DNA from: Forficula auricularia
Lineage: Eukaryota; Arthropoda; Insecta; Dermaptera; Forficulidae
NCBI GenBank assembly: GCA_024734495.1
Contig: JALMQS010000030.1
Coordinates: 8,116,191 to 8,180,190 of the forward strand
Reading direction: 5' to 3'
DNA length: 64,000 nucleotides
Made by a program: the position numbers and the translations under genes. The notes below the pieces were generated by a model. That model had not been told where the DNA came from, ran no database searches, and worked only from the letters and a program-made list of their open reading frames with translations. Positions 53,482-63,344 of the stretch are shown piece after piece (positions within the stretch are counted from its first letter, which is position 1; each line of letters begins with the position of its first letter).

Positions 53482-55203
53482 GCCGAGCTTCGGTCGGTAA
53501 TTTGTATGTTTTTAATTATTGTTTATTGAATCAACTACCATTTTATTATTATTCAATCACAAGATTAATTTTTATTCAACCACCTTTTATTTAATTAAAA
53601 AACTTATTAAAATATTTTTTTCCAAAAGTGAGACCGGGTTTTAAGTCGATTCTTCCACGTCTTCTATATGTTACCCAATAATAATCAAAACATTAAAAAT
53701 CTTCAGTAAAGTTTATCGAACAGCGATACAAGTTTCTCATCTAATTACCATGGGGTTTTTGGCATTGAACGATCAACTTTTTAAAAATTTGAAACTCTGC
53801 AGACTTTATCCTCATAATATGTAGAAGCTATAGTTCAGAATTTTTACAGATATTTAGTTATTATAATTTTGGAGTTACAGCTAGATAAAATACTGGTATA
53901 ACTCAGTGTTAATAAGTTAGACTCCAAAATTATTATAGCTAAAAATCAAATCTCAAATGGGTTCCGAGCTACACTCACTCACTCTATTTTACTTTCTATG
54001 TGATAGCTTAAGGAGCCCAAAGGCTCATCACTACCCCCTGTCCCTGAATTGAATTTAACTAACATTGGAGGGTTATTAAGAATCCTTAGCTACTTTTGAC
54101 GATTAATTAATCCCCAAAGGCATTGCCCGTGTACACCGCGTGGAGGTGGATTCGTTCTTTCTAGCCATATCTAAGAAACTATTAAATATACCCATGTACA
54201 GTTTGCTTTGTGAGTGGCCTGGTTCTAGTAACCAGGCTTTTTTCTAGGTATGCGCAGCACAGGAGTTATGCTGCACATTTACATTTCTTAGGTTCTAGTT
54301 CGCTATAAATAGTATGCGCAGCTGCACGAACTGTGTGTTCGTGGAGCTACGCATTTACAGTTCGAGGGGTTCCAAGCTACGAGGGGGGGGCGAGATTAGC
54401 TCAAAATGGTTCGTGTAAATAGCGTACATCGGGTACGGTCAAGTCATTGATCGAACTTGGCCTGCACGATGTGCGCTTTGATAATTTTTTTGGGGCAAAT
54501 AGGCGATGTATTCAAACATAAAAACGCCAGCCTGTAATTTCCGAGCTCTAGCTTGATTGATGTATTAACAAAATGAACTAAACTAAAAATAAACGATGAA
54601 ATTAATGAATCTTCATTTCTTTCCCTTTCCGATGAAAGTACATACTTTTTCCATTCAACTTGCCATATATAACGACATTCTTCCAACATATTTGCTCTTT
54701 AAAAGATGATTAATGATTGAAGAATCAACATCTGTTAGGGCTGGTGTGGAAGGAAGAAAGAAAAAATGTAAATAAGAATAAGTTTGGTGTATATGAAAAG
54801 GATATTATCCGCTTATTCTATGACCTCTATTTGCTACCCTTTCGGGAAAAATTCAAAAGCGGACGCTTTGAAGAATATATTCATTCACACTTAAATAAAT
54901 ATCTATCTGGATATTTGTACCACTCAACGGGAAAAGGGATCAGTGGGGGCTATTTATCTTAATTATTGTCATGTATCCTTTCTATTTGCCCACTATTATA
55001 GCTTTTAAGTAGTCCTTCGAAATTTAGTGACATTGTAGTGTTGACATCTTATCATCATTACTCATTTCAAAAGAGTTTGTTGGGTCTATTGGAAGTATTT
55101 TGATAATTTTGAATTATTTAAAATAACATCAACAAAATAACAGCGTTTCTATTTTTTTAGTTAACATTTCAGGGCCCAGTTTGATAATCTGGAAGATTTT
55201 TTT
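53482..55203. other. Unique DNA, nothing recognised
   Basis: Two short open frames (54444-54689 minus; 54717-54962 plus) have mixed composition but no domain that I can identify. A poly-G block (about 54384-54392) is present. Single-copy in the window. Confidence 0.35.
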
Positions 55204-55460
55204 TAAACTAGCTTCAAGGCCCGCCTTCGGCCTTATTTATTGAATTTTTACAAGACAAAAACTTTATTTTAATTTAAGTTGAAAGGTTCTTTTTGCCGAA
55301 TAATTGAGTAGCAGAAGGGGACAATAAAATATTGTCTTCTGCTTGAAAAATAAATTTTTAAATTCATTCATAAAGAGATATACTTTGTCCTCTTCATCAA
55401 TCTATTACAATTAATTTACAAGAGTTGATATATGAACGTGTTCTTTACACGCGTATAAAA
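55204..55460. mobile_element. T fragment and remnant of family A
   Basis: AAACTAGCTTCAAGGCCCGC (55206) matches the start of element T. From 55270 the sequence has the family A extension (TTTTTGCCGAATAATTGAG) and the terminus GGGGACAATAAAATATTGTC. The ribozyme (minus, about 55403-55440) is dead: the core has become UUGAUGA and the GAAAC box is gone. Confidence 0.5.
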
Positions 55461-56860
55461 CATCAATAAAACAGCTACGTGGGGGTCCAGGGGGCGAAGC
55501 CGTCGTCATTTGGGGGAGAATTATCCAATTAAAAAATTAAAAATAATAAACTTTTAAAGTTTATTATTAGATTATAGAAAATTTAGGTTTAATTAGTCTC
55601 AAAATAGGTTTTTAATAATTTCAATAGGCTGAAATTTCCTAGATTTCAAAACAATATAACAATGGGTTTTCAAATGATTTTGTTTTCTTTAAAGAATTCT
55701 ACGGGCTAATTGAATTTTGGTTTTAATCTTTAAAATATATTTTTAAAGAAATTCCAAAAGCTAATTAATTCCTTTCAGTTAGTTTAGTTAGTATAGTTTT
55801 AATAATCCTTTATAATTAACTTTGAAATAAATAAATAATATTGAAATGAATGAATGAGCTCGAATACAAAAGCCAAAAGGCTTAGTTCTTTTGAAATGGC
55901 TGAGGGTCTTAAATACAATAGAAAAAAAGATGAGATGAGAATTCCAAGGGTATTTTTAAGAAAAATGATTTTTAAAAAACATATTTTATTTTTAAATTAA
56001 ATATTTTTCATTTGTATATATAATCAAAAGCTTGGCTGAAACTTTTTTATTTTTTTCTACCCTATTAAAGACGGATTTTAGAATTTTTTTCAAATTTTTT
56101 CACCCAACCCAAAAGAAGTTTTTAAATTTAACATGAACTAATTAATGTTAATTACCAGTCAAGGGAAGGTCATTAGCACAACATGCGCGGACTGAGGGTC
56201 ATAATTTTGATTTTGAAAATTTTAATATAATTGACTATAGAAAAAAATAAAACAAAACGTTTTTCAAGGAATCGTGTTTCATCCAACAAAGCCTGAAAAA
56301 CACAGTAAATTACAAAGAAGACACGGGGTTTTTAATGAGGGAATACAAAATTTTAATAGAAATGACAAATAAATAGACATTTATGCTTTTTTATTAATTA
56401 ATTGCGCGTGCCAAAAAACAATTTTGTGGTCGTTGACTTTCCCTTGACTTGTCATTAACATTAATTAGTTCATGTTAAATTTAAACCAGCTCGGGTACTG
56501 ATTATTTTTTGATTTTTTAAATTTCATTGGACTTCATTATAAAGAGATGTAAATAATTGTATATATTCGTATGTTATCTCATTTTGAATTTGTATATATA
56601 TGTATGTGTGTGTTGTGTGATCGAGCTTTTATCAATGTTCTGTACAAACTGATGGGGTCGGCACATTGGTGGGGGAGTGGGTGAGTACTTTTTTGACACC
56701 TGTAATTATAATAACTCACTGACTTGCCTATTGTGTGGTCCCACAGTTTCCACTGAGGAAGAGATGCTGAGAACGCTCTCGAAATATTTGGATTAACCAT
56801 TTGAATAACAAAATAAATTACTGGAAAGAAGCAAATTCAATTTATTTATCCTTAACAATA
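55461..56860. other. AT-rich DNA, nothing recognised
   Basis: Includes CTACGTGGGGGTCCAGGGGG (about 55479), similar to end sequences of unclassified insect repeats. No genes or complete elements. Confidence 0.4.
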
Positions 56861-56861
56861 A

Positions 56862-57909
56862 AATAAACTGCAACGGATCGTTGCTAAACTTTATCCAAAT
56901 TCATTTGAAATATTAATATGTTTGTTCCTTTATTATTAATCAGATATCACTTGCAATTTGTAGTTCATATTGACATTAATTCAAAAATAATTCTCATTTA
57001 ATAGTCGAGGAATAACCATTCTACATTTGATTTTTGACATTTCGGTTATTATTAGTAACCATTGCTGTAGACATGGAGGAATCGACTTAAAATCAAAAAT
57101 AGCCATCGATTCTCATAGAATACTCGAGGAATAACAATTTTACATTAGATTTTTGACGCTTCGAATATTATTGGTAACCATTGCTGAAGACATGGAGGAA
57201 ACGGCTTAAAATCAAAAATAACGATCAATTCTTATCTAATACTAGAGGAATAACCTTATTGCATTCCATTTTTGATGGCAACCTCTACTGAAAACGTGGA
57301 AGAATCGACTTAAAATCAAAAACACTAAATTCTTTTATGGCAAACAACTCAAACTCTAGAGTCTAGAGTAAAGTACTTTAAAATATAATTTTACTAAAAA
57401 CTTTATTTATCCTTTTTTGTGGTCCCCAAGGTACTTAATTAGGATATTAAATTTCATCAAAATTGGTTAAGTCATTTTCAAGATATTTAGAAAAAACTAA
57501 AAAAGTACTGAAATAAAGTACTAATGTTTGTGGGCCGATATGTACCAAAAACTAATCAGCGCTTCATTTTGTTAAAAGAATGCTAGGTTTTCAATTTCAT
57601 TTCAATCGGTGCAACGGTGTGGAAAAAATCGTGGGCCAAAAAAACGATAACATCCATCCATACATCCATCCATCCATCCATCCGCACGCACTAAATGAAA
57701 AAATGGCACTTTTTGGCCTCTCGACGAGACCCCATGTAATTTTTGGCAAAACCGTCACGTGCTAAAATTCAACCTAATTGAATACTACAATTTGTGACTT
57801 TAATTGAGTCCATGGGTTCCGTAGTCTTTACCTGAGGACCCTTTGAAGCCACGCTTGCCCCGAGAGCGATTACAATACTTTACCCATGCTTTGCATTGGA
57901 TAAAGTAAA
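56862..57909 (+). mobile_element. Family F element, copy 3 (complete reference)
   Basis: It starts AAACTGCAACGGATCGTTGC followed by TAAACTTTATCCAA and ends GCATTGGATAAAGTA, about 1.05 kb. The 3' end forms a hairpin (CCATGC TTT GCATTGG with ACTTTA/TAAAGT extension) preceded by GAGCGATTACAATACTTT. A (CATC)n microsatellite lies at about 57651-57680. There is no ORF beyond short frames. Subterminal inverted repeats plus a 3' hairpin recall Helentron-type non-autonomous elements, but this is only a guess. Confidence 0.65.
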
Positions 57910-58460
57910 AATTAATATATCTAGTACACACCAAACCAGCAAAATTCTTATAAAGATAATAACTTTATTTAAGTTTCGTTAATACTTTAAATAATAATTG
58001 ATTTGTTGTTGTTTTTGTGATTTTTAATTCCTAATATCAAATTCGCCATCTTATTTTATTAATGTCTAATGTTAACCAACTGGTTGCATGTGTGAGTATT
58101 TGTGTTCTACAGATGGGAATAAATCATTGAATTATGGTCTGTGTGTGTTGCTTTTGTGTGTGGCATTACAAGACAGAGAGAGAGAGAGAAGGAGGCCAGG
58201 TTTGCATTGTTCTGTCAAATCACGGTTTATATGCTCAAGAAAAAAATCTCCACAAGAAACAACTCTCGGAAGAAAAATCAAAAAATACCACCAATACTCC
58301 TGAGAAAACGCTTTTTAACACTTTATTTGAACTTAGATAGAATAAGTTTCGCCCACACTCGCTTATTTTAGGCCTAGTTGAATTTTGCAGCAATTTTACA
58401 TTCTTCTAAAGTGTAGATACTAAATTTAGTCCAGATCAAAAAAAAAAGTTTAGAATTTTA
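57910..58460. other. AT-rich DNA with a (GA)n run
   Basis: A (GA)n microsatellite is at about 58172-58189. Overlapping short frames here are microsatellite-driven. Nothing else recognised. Confidence 0.4.
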
Positions 58461-58557
58461 ATATATTTATTTAACGGTAAATCACTCGTATCCATAATAA
58501 GCATTAATTAACAGGAATAGCAGGGAATTGGACAAAATTAAAAACAGAGTTTTTATT

Positions 58558-58609
58558 AAATGGGCCAGACGTTTCGTCGATTAATTTCGACTTCCTCAGT
58601 GGCTCATTC
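58558..58609 (-). ncRNA. Hammerhead-like ribozyme, family E, left arm
   Basis: Minus strand: GAAUGAGCCA, CUGAGGA, extra A, GUCG/CGAC helix II, GAAAC, GUC, UGGCCCAUUU. Helix I is one pair shorter than in the other E copies because the last base is U instead of C. Confidence 0.65.
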
Positions 58610-58664
58610 TATCACTCTTTGTCAAATGACAATTCCACTATGCGACAAAACATCCTTTAATCTT

Positions 58665-59515
58665 TTTACTTTATCCAATGCGAAGCATGGGGAAAGTATT
58701 GTAATCGGCCTCGAAACAAGCGCGACTTCAAAGGGTCCTCAGGTAAAGACTACGGAACCCATGGACTCAATTAAAGTCACAAATTGTAGTATTCAATTAG
58801 GTTGAATTTTAGCACGTGGCGGTTTTGCCAAAAATTACATGAGGTCTCGTCGAGAGGCCAAAAAGTGCGATTTTCTCATTTAGTGCGTGCGGATGGATGT
58901 ATGTACCATATGTTATCGTTTTTTTGGCCCACGATTTTTTCCACACCGTTGCACCGATTGAAATGAAATTGAAATCCTACGATTAATTTAACGAAATGAA
59001 GTGCTGATTAGTTTTTGGTACATATCGGCCCACAAAGATTAGTACTTTATTTCAGTACTTTTTTAGTTTTTTCTAAATATCTTGAAAATGACTTGACCAA
59101 TTTCGATGAAATTTAATATCCTAATTAAGTACCTCTTGGCCCACAAAAAAGGTTAAACAAAGTTTTTAGTTAAATTATATTTTAAAGTACTTTACTCTTG
59201 AGTAAGATAGTACTTTTTTAAATTCTTTAAAATTTATTCATTTGATCGTTTTATATAGCTCATTTAACCTAACTTAATTTTTGATTTTAAGTCTATTCCT
59301 CCATGTCTTCAGCAATGGTTACAATAATAACCGAAATGTCAAAAATCCAATGTAGAATAGTTTTTCCTCGACTATTAAATGAGAATTATTTTTGAATTAA
59401 AGTCAACATGAACTACAAATCGCAAGTGATATCTGATTAATAATAAAGGAATAAAGATATTAATATTTCAAATGAATTTGGATAAAGTTTAGCAACGATC
59501 CGTTGCAGTTTATTT
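58665..59515 (-). mobile_element. Family F element, copy 4, inside E
   Basis: The reverse-strand sequence starts AAACTGCAACGGATCGTTGC and ends GCATTGGATAAAGTA with the 3' hairpin (left side here, 58667-58700). It interrupts E between TTTTT and ATTTAAACTATAAT, giving a dated order: F4 is younger than this E copy. Confidence 0.7.
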
Positions 59516-59910
59516 ATTTAAACTATAATACATTGTTGGCTTATGCCTCAATTGCTCAAGAATCTTGAACTTGTTCACACTTGAACAATCAAAAAATTAA
59601 AAACCTTTAATCAAAATTTATCACAAAAAAAATATGTTGTTTCTACTCTTTAAACAGACAAAGAAAGGATTTTCAATTCAAAAAAAAAAAATTGAAAACC
59701 CTTTCATTGTCTGTTTAAAGAGTAGAAACAACATTTTTTTTTTTGATAAATTTTGATTAAAGGTTTTTAATTTTTTGATTGTTCAGGTGTGAAAAAGTTC
59801 AAGATTCTTGAGCAATTGAGGCATAAGCCAACAATGTATTATGGTTTAAATGGGAAAGATTAAAGGATGTTTCGTCGCATAGTGGAATTGTCTTTTGACA
59901 AAGAGTGATA

Positions 59911-59962
59911 GAATGAGCCACTGAGGAAGTCGAAATTAATCGACGAAACGTCTGGCCCGTTC
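59911..59962 (+). ncRNA. Hammerhead-like ribozyme, family E, right arm
   Basis: Plus strand: GAAUGAGCCA, CUGAGGA, extra A, GUCG/CGAC, GAAAC, GUC, UGGCCCGUUC. Helix I pairs 8 of 10 positions, with an extra substitution relative to the copy at 39671. Confidence 0.65.
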
Positions 59963-60137
59963 AATAAAAACTCTGTTTTTAATTTTGTCCAATTCCCTAC
60001 TATTCCTGTTAATTAATATTTATTTAATTTTGTTAAGGAAGAATGGTTGTAGATTCTTGGTGAAAAATATTTTAATAAAATAAAAGAAAATTTTAAAAAT
60101 ATAAAATTCTAGACAAGTCATACTAATAAGCATCTTG

Positions 60138-60645
60138 TCTTTTTAACCGACTTCAAAAAAGGAGGAGGTTCTCTATTTGACTGATTTTTTTTTTGTCTAT
60201 GTTACCTCATATCTCCGCCAATTGTGAACCGATTTTGAAAAAAAAATGCATCGGGTTCAGTCTAGCTTCCGAATGGTCCCATTTTTTTTCATTGGTATTA
60301 GACCTTTTTTGTTAGGTTTGTTCAGGCCTAAATTCTTTGTTTATGAACCGATCTCGATGATTCTTTTTTTATTGGAAAGGGGGTATCTTAGGGATGGTGT
60401 CATATTAATTTGGTCAAGTTCTGATGATATGATCACTATTAATAACTAAAAAAGAGAAAAATAAAAATAATTTTTAAGAAAAAATAAAACCTACTTCAAA
60501 AATTAAATGCAACAAATAAAATACACTAAAAGGTATAAAATAATTATTATCTTATTTAGTTACAAATAAACGACGAAATATTAACATGAAATTAATTTTT
60601 TAAGTCGGTGTCAAACAAACTATACCTATAAGTGACCGTCATGCG
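60138..60645 (+). mobile_element. Fold-back element J, copy 4, truncated
   Basis: It begins TTTTTAACCGACTTCAAAAA AGGAGG and runs into the inner palindrome (AAACGACGAAATATTAACAT at about 60568), then breaks off at 60645, where a K fragment begins. Only one arm of the palindrome is present. Confidence 0.6.
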
Positions 60646-60646
60646 C

Positions 60647-61056
60647 GGATCCGCCCCCCCCCCCAAAGCATTGGAGATCAACATTTTTAATATGTTTATT
60701 TAATTATTTTTTTATAACATTTTATAATTGAATAAAATAAAGTTCGTTCTGTGAAATTTGGTTTTGATATTAGCACTAGTTTTTTAGCTAGCTCGTCCAC
60801 AAATTTGGTAACGCACAGACTAACTAACTAACTAACTAACAGAGCATTTTGACAAAACAATTATTATATCGAAAAATATAATTTTTTCGATGTTGACTTA
60901 TTTGAGCTTTTTTGTAGAGCAAAATGCCATGATTTCTCTCAATTTTTTTAATCGAAATAGTTTCAGCCGTTTTTTAGATATTTTGAAAAAAAGAAGGAAA
61001 AAAACGACTTTTTTCATGCACGATAACAATACTTGACCATACCCTGTATGGTAAAG
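60647..61056 (+). mobile_element. K fragment joined to G 3' half
   Basis: 60647-60760: TGCGCGGATCCGCC with a C-run, then AGCATTGGAGATCAACATTT (K). 60762-61056: the G 3' half, containing TTGGTAACGCACAGACTAAC and ending ACCATACCCTGTATGGTAAA with the terminal hairpin. K and G were joined by truncation. Confidence 0.55.
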
Positions 61057-61189
61057 TAAAAAATAATTATTTGATAGAGTTTTTCTTTAGGAGACAGACT
61101 GGTATAAATATGCAATTGGATGTTGATGAAAGCAGTCCACGGTGGTTGTAAAAAATAAGACTATAGAGGTTTTATTATTTTACATTTAT

Positions 61190-61241
61190 TTGTTAAACCG
61201 ACGTTTCGGAGATTTATTCTCTCCTTCTTCAGGGTAACAAA
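61190..61241 (-). ncRNA. Hammerhead-like ribozyme, family D, outer left arm
   Basis: Minus strand: UUGUUACC, CUGAAGA, extra A, GGAGA/UCUCC, GAAAC, GUC, GGUUUAACAA; helix I pairs with a UU bulge. Identical to the copy at 62052. Confidence 0.7.
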
Positions 61242-61398
61242 AAGTCAATGAAAGTAGTTCAAAACATAATTACTTTCTGTCTCCTTTGACAATGCCAAAA
61301 AAACATTATAAAAAATGGTAAATCACTCGTATCCATAATAAGCATTAATTAACAGGAATCGCAGGGAATTGGACAAAATAAAAAACAGAGTTTTTATT

Positions 61399-61450
61399 GA
61401 ATGGGCCAGACGTTTCGTCGATTAATTTCGACTTCCTCAGTGGCTCATTC
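61399..61450 (-). ncRNA. Hammerhead-like ribozyme, family E, inner left arm
   Basis: Minus strand: GAAUGAGCCA, CUGAGGA, extra A, GUCG/CGAC, GAAAC, GUC, UGGCCCAUUC. Helix I 9 of 10 pairs. Confidence 0.7.
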
Positions 61451-61843
61451 TATCACTCTTTGTCAAAAGACAATTCCACTACGCGACGAAACATCCTTTA
61501 ATCCTTTTTATTTAAACTATAATACATTGTTGGATCATGCCCCAATTGCTCAAGAATCTTGAACTTTTACACACTTGAACAATCAAAAAATTACAAACCT
61601 TTAATCAAAATTATCACAAAAAAAAATATGTTTCTACTCTTTAAACAGACAAAGAAAGGATTCATATCCTTTTTTTGTGATAATTTTGATTAAATGTTTG
61701 TAATTTTTTGATTGTTCAAGTGTGTAAAAGTTCAAGATTCTTGAGCAATTGGGGCATGATCCAACAATGTATTATAGTTTAAATAAAAAGGATTAAAGGA
61801 TGTTTCGTCGCGTAGTGGAATTGTCTTTTGACAAAGAGTGATA

Positions 61844-61895
61844 GAATGAGCCACTGAGGAAGTCGAAATTAATCGACGAAACGTCTGGCCCATTC
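61844..61895 (+). ncRNA. Hammerhead-like ribozyme, family E, inner right arm
   Basis: Plus strand, same sequence as the inner left arm: CUGAGGA at 61854-61860, GUC followed by UGGCCCAUUC (to 61895). Confidence 0.7.
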
Positions 61896-62051
61896 AATAA
61901 AAACTCTGTTTTTTATTTTGTCCAATTCCCTGCGATTCCTGTTAATTAATGCTTATTATGGATACGAGTGATTTACCATTTTTTATAATGTTTTTTGGCA
62001 TTGTCAAAGGAGACAGAAAGTAATTATGTTTTGAACTACTTTCATTGACTT

Positions 62052-62104
62052 TTTGTTACCCTGAAGAAGGAGAGAATAAATCTCCGAAACGTCGGTTTAA
62101 CAAA
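62052..62104 (+). ncRNA. Hammerhead-like ribozyme, family D, outer right arm
   Basis: UUUGUUACC (62052-62060), CUGAAGA (62061-62067), extra A, GGAGA/UCUCC with a GAAUAAA loop, GAAAC (62086-62090), GUC, then GGUUUAACAAA. Helix I pairs 9 bp with a UU bulge, the best in the family. Confidence 0.75.
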
Positions 62105-62192
62105 TAAATGTAAAATAATAAAACCTCTATAGTCTTATTTTTTACAACCACCGTGGACTGCTTTCATCAACATCCAATTGCATAATTATTTG

Positions 62193-63104
62193 TTTAAATA
62201 AGACAGCTCTCACATGAGACTAACTAAGATTCTATATTTCATCACCAAAATTATTGTTTTGTTTATTAATTTAAAGTAAATGAAAATCAAATGGTGTACA
62301 CTAAACACTCTTGAATATTTAATACATATTACGTTAATTAGAAAAATATTGTGTCGTGTGTATCAGATGTTTGCAATTTGAGATCACCCGACGGTCGGAT
62401 GTCGGTTTTTTCTTCTTCTTCGTTTCTTCACCGCCCCCCCCCCCCCCCCCCGAAATCTTAGAAAAACCGGCCATTAAGTGTGCTACAAGGTGATTTAGTG
62501 TTAGACCAGAAACAGTGATGGATGGATCATAAGTCACTTGGCTCGACTATTAATATCAAGCGCCGGGTAGAGAAGGAAATTCCTCTTGCCTTCTTCCTTT
62601 GAAGCAATCGAGCCAACGAAAATGTTGATCAATGCAAAATTTATTATCAATATCAATAGGAAAGATATGTTATAATATTATATATGCTTTGTTTTTTCGA
62701 ACGATGACATCTTAATCATTGAGCAGCCCTGTGGGAAGACACCGAACTCGGAAGATCAAACTTTTCGTTTATATATCTCTATTAAACGGTTAATAAATAA
62801 ATTATTTGCCAATTCATATCATTATTAATATATCGTGAACTATAATTTATATTGTATATATAAATATAAATGGAATTATTTAAATAAAATAGCAAATCGT
62901 GACAGGGCCTTCACGGGAAACGAGCCCGCCTAAATGTAATATTACATCACTCTTGTCTCGATATATTTAGTCTATAAATTTGCAATTATCTTTGAAAGAA
63001 ATGGAACAGCACAAAATGAAAATTTAATAAATCTTAGTGATGTTTTAAAGAGTATTTTTTACAGTAATCTCTTGGAAAAATTAGAATATAAACTGGGCTA
63101 CGAC
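62193..63104. other. Unique DNA with a poly-C run
   Basis: A C-run of about 20 nt lies at 62432-62451. 62370-62640 is GC-richer and not repeated in the window. No gene recognised. Confidence 0.4.
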
Positions 63105-63300
63105 ATGCCTTAACCATGTTTTGGTCCCTCTCATTTATAGTCATTTAGGGAGGGAGGGGGTTCAAAAAATGAAAATATAGACCCTTCGACCAAAATCAAT
63201 CAAATATTGTATACATAATCAGTGGGCCCCCATATGGGCACTTAGTTTTTGAATTTTTAGTCTTCTGGGAGTCCACTGATTATGTATATCTATGTTGCAG
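63105..63300 (+). repeat. Family G fragment
   Basis: It contains AATCAGTGGGCCCCCATATG and GGGAGTCCACTGATTATGTA blocks of G. Both ends are missing. Confidence 0.5.
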
Positions 63301-63344
63301 TAAAAAAACTGTTTTTTAGTAAGAACGGGTTCTTACTAGTTAAT

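Larger units (their letters stand above)
58475..60015. mobile_element. Family E palindrome with nested F
   Basis: The left arm (58505-58664 plus 59516-about 59690, minus sense) and right arm (about 59690-60015, plus sense) are inverted. A left extension of about 28 nt (CGGTAAATCACTCGTATCCA) is one-sided. A 12-bp TSD ATATTTATTTAA is at 58463-58474 and 60016-60027. An F element (58665-59515) splits the left arm. Both arms carry complete ribozymes. Confidence 0.8.
61074..62181. mobile_element. 1.1-kb D/E compound palindrome
   Basis: The outer arms are family D (61114-61262 and 62030-62180). Next come identical linker sequences in both arms (TTACTTTCTGTCTCCTTTGA and inverse), then family E arms (61330-about 61630 and 61660-61975). 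The left D extension (GATAGAGTTTTTCTTTAGGA) is one-sided. TSD ATAATTATTTG is at 61063-61073 and 62182-62192. The central unpaired part is only about 40 nt. Four ribozyme-like motifs are carried. Confidence 0.8.

Noticed and set aside
54444..54962. Two divergent 81-codon ORFs as a gene pair
   Set aside because: No recognisable domain or motif and no repeat copy; kept only as unassigned DNA.
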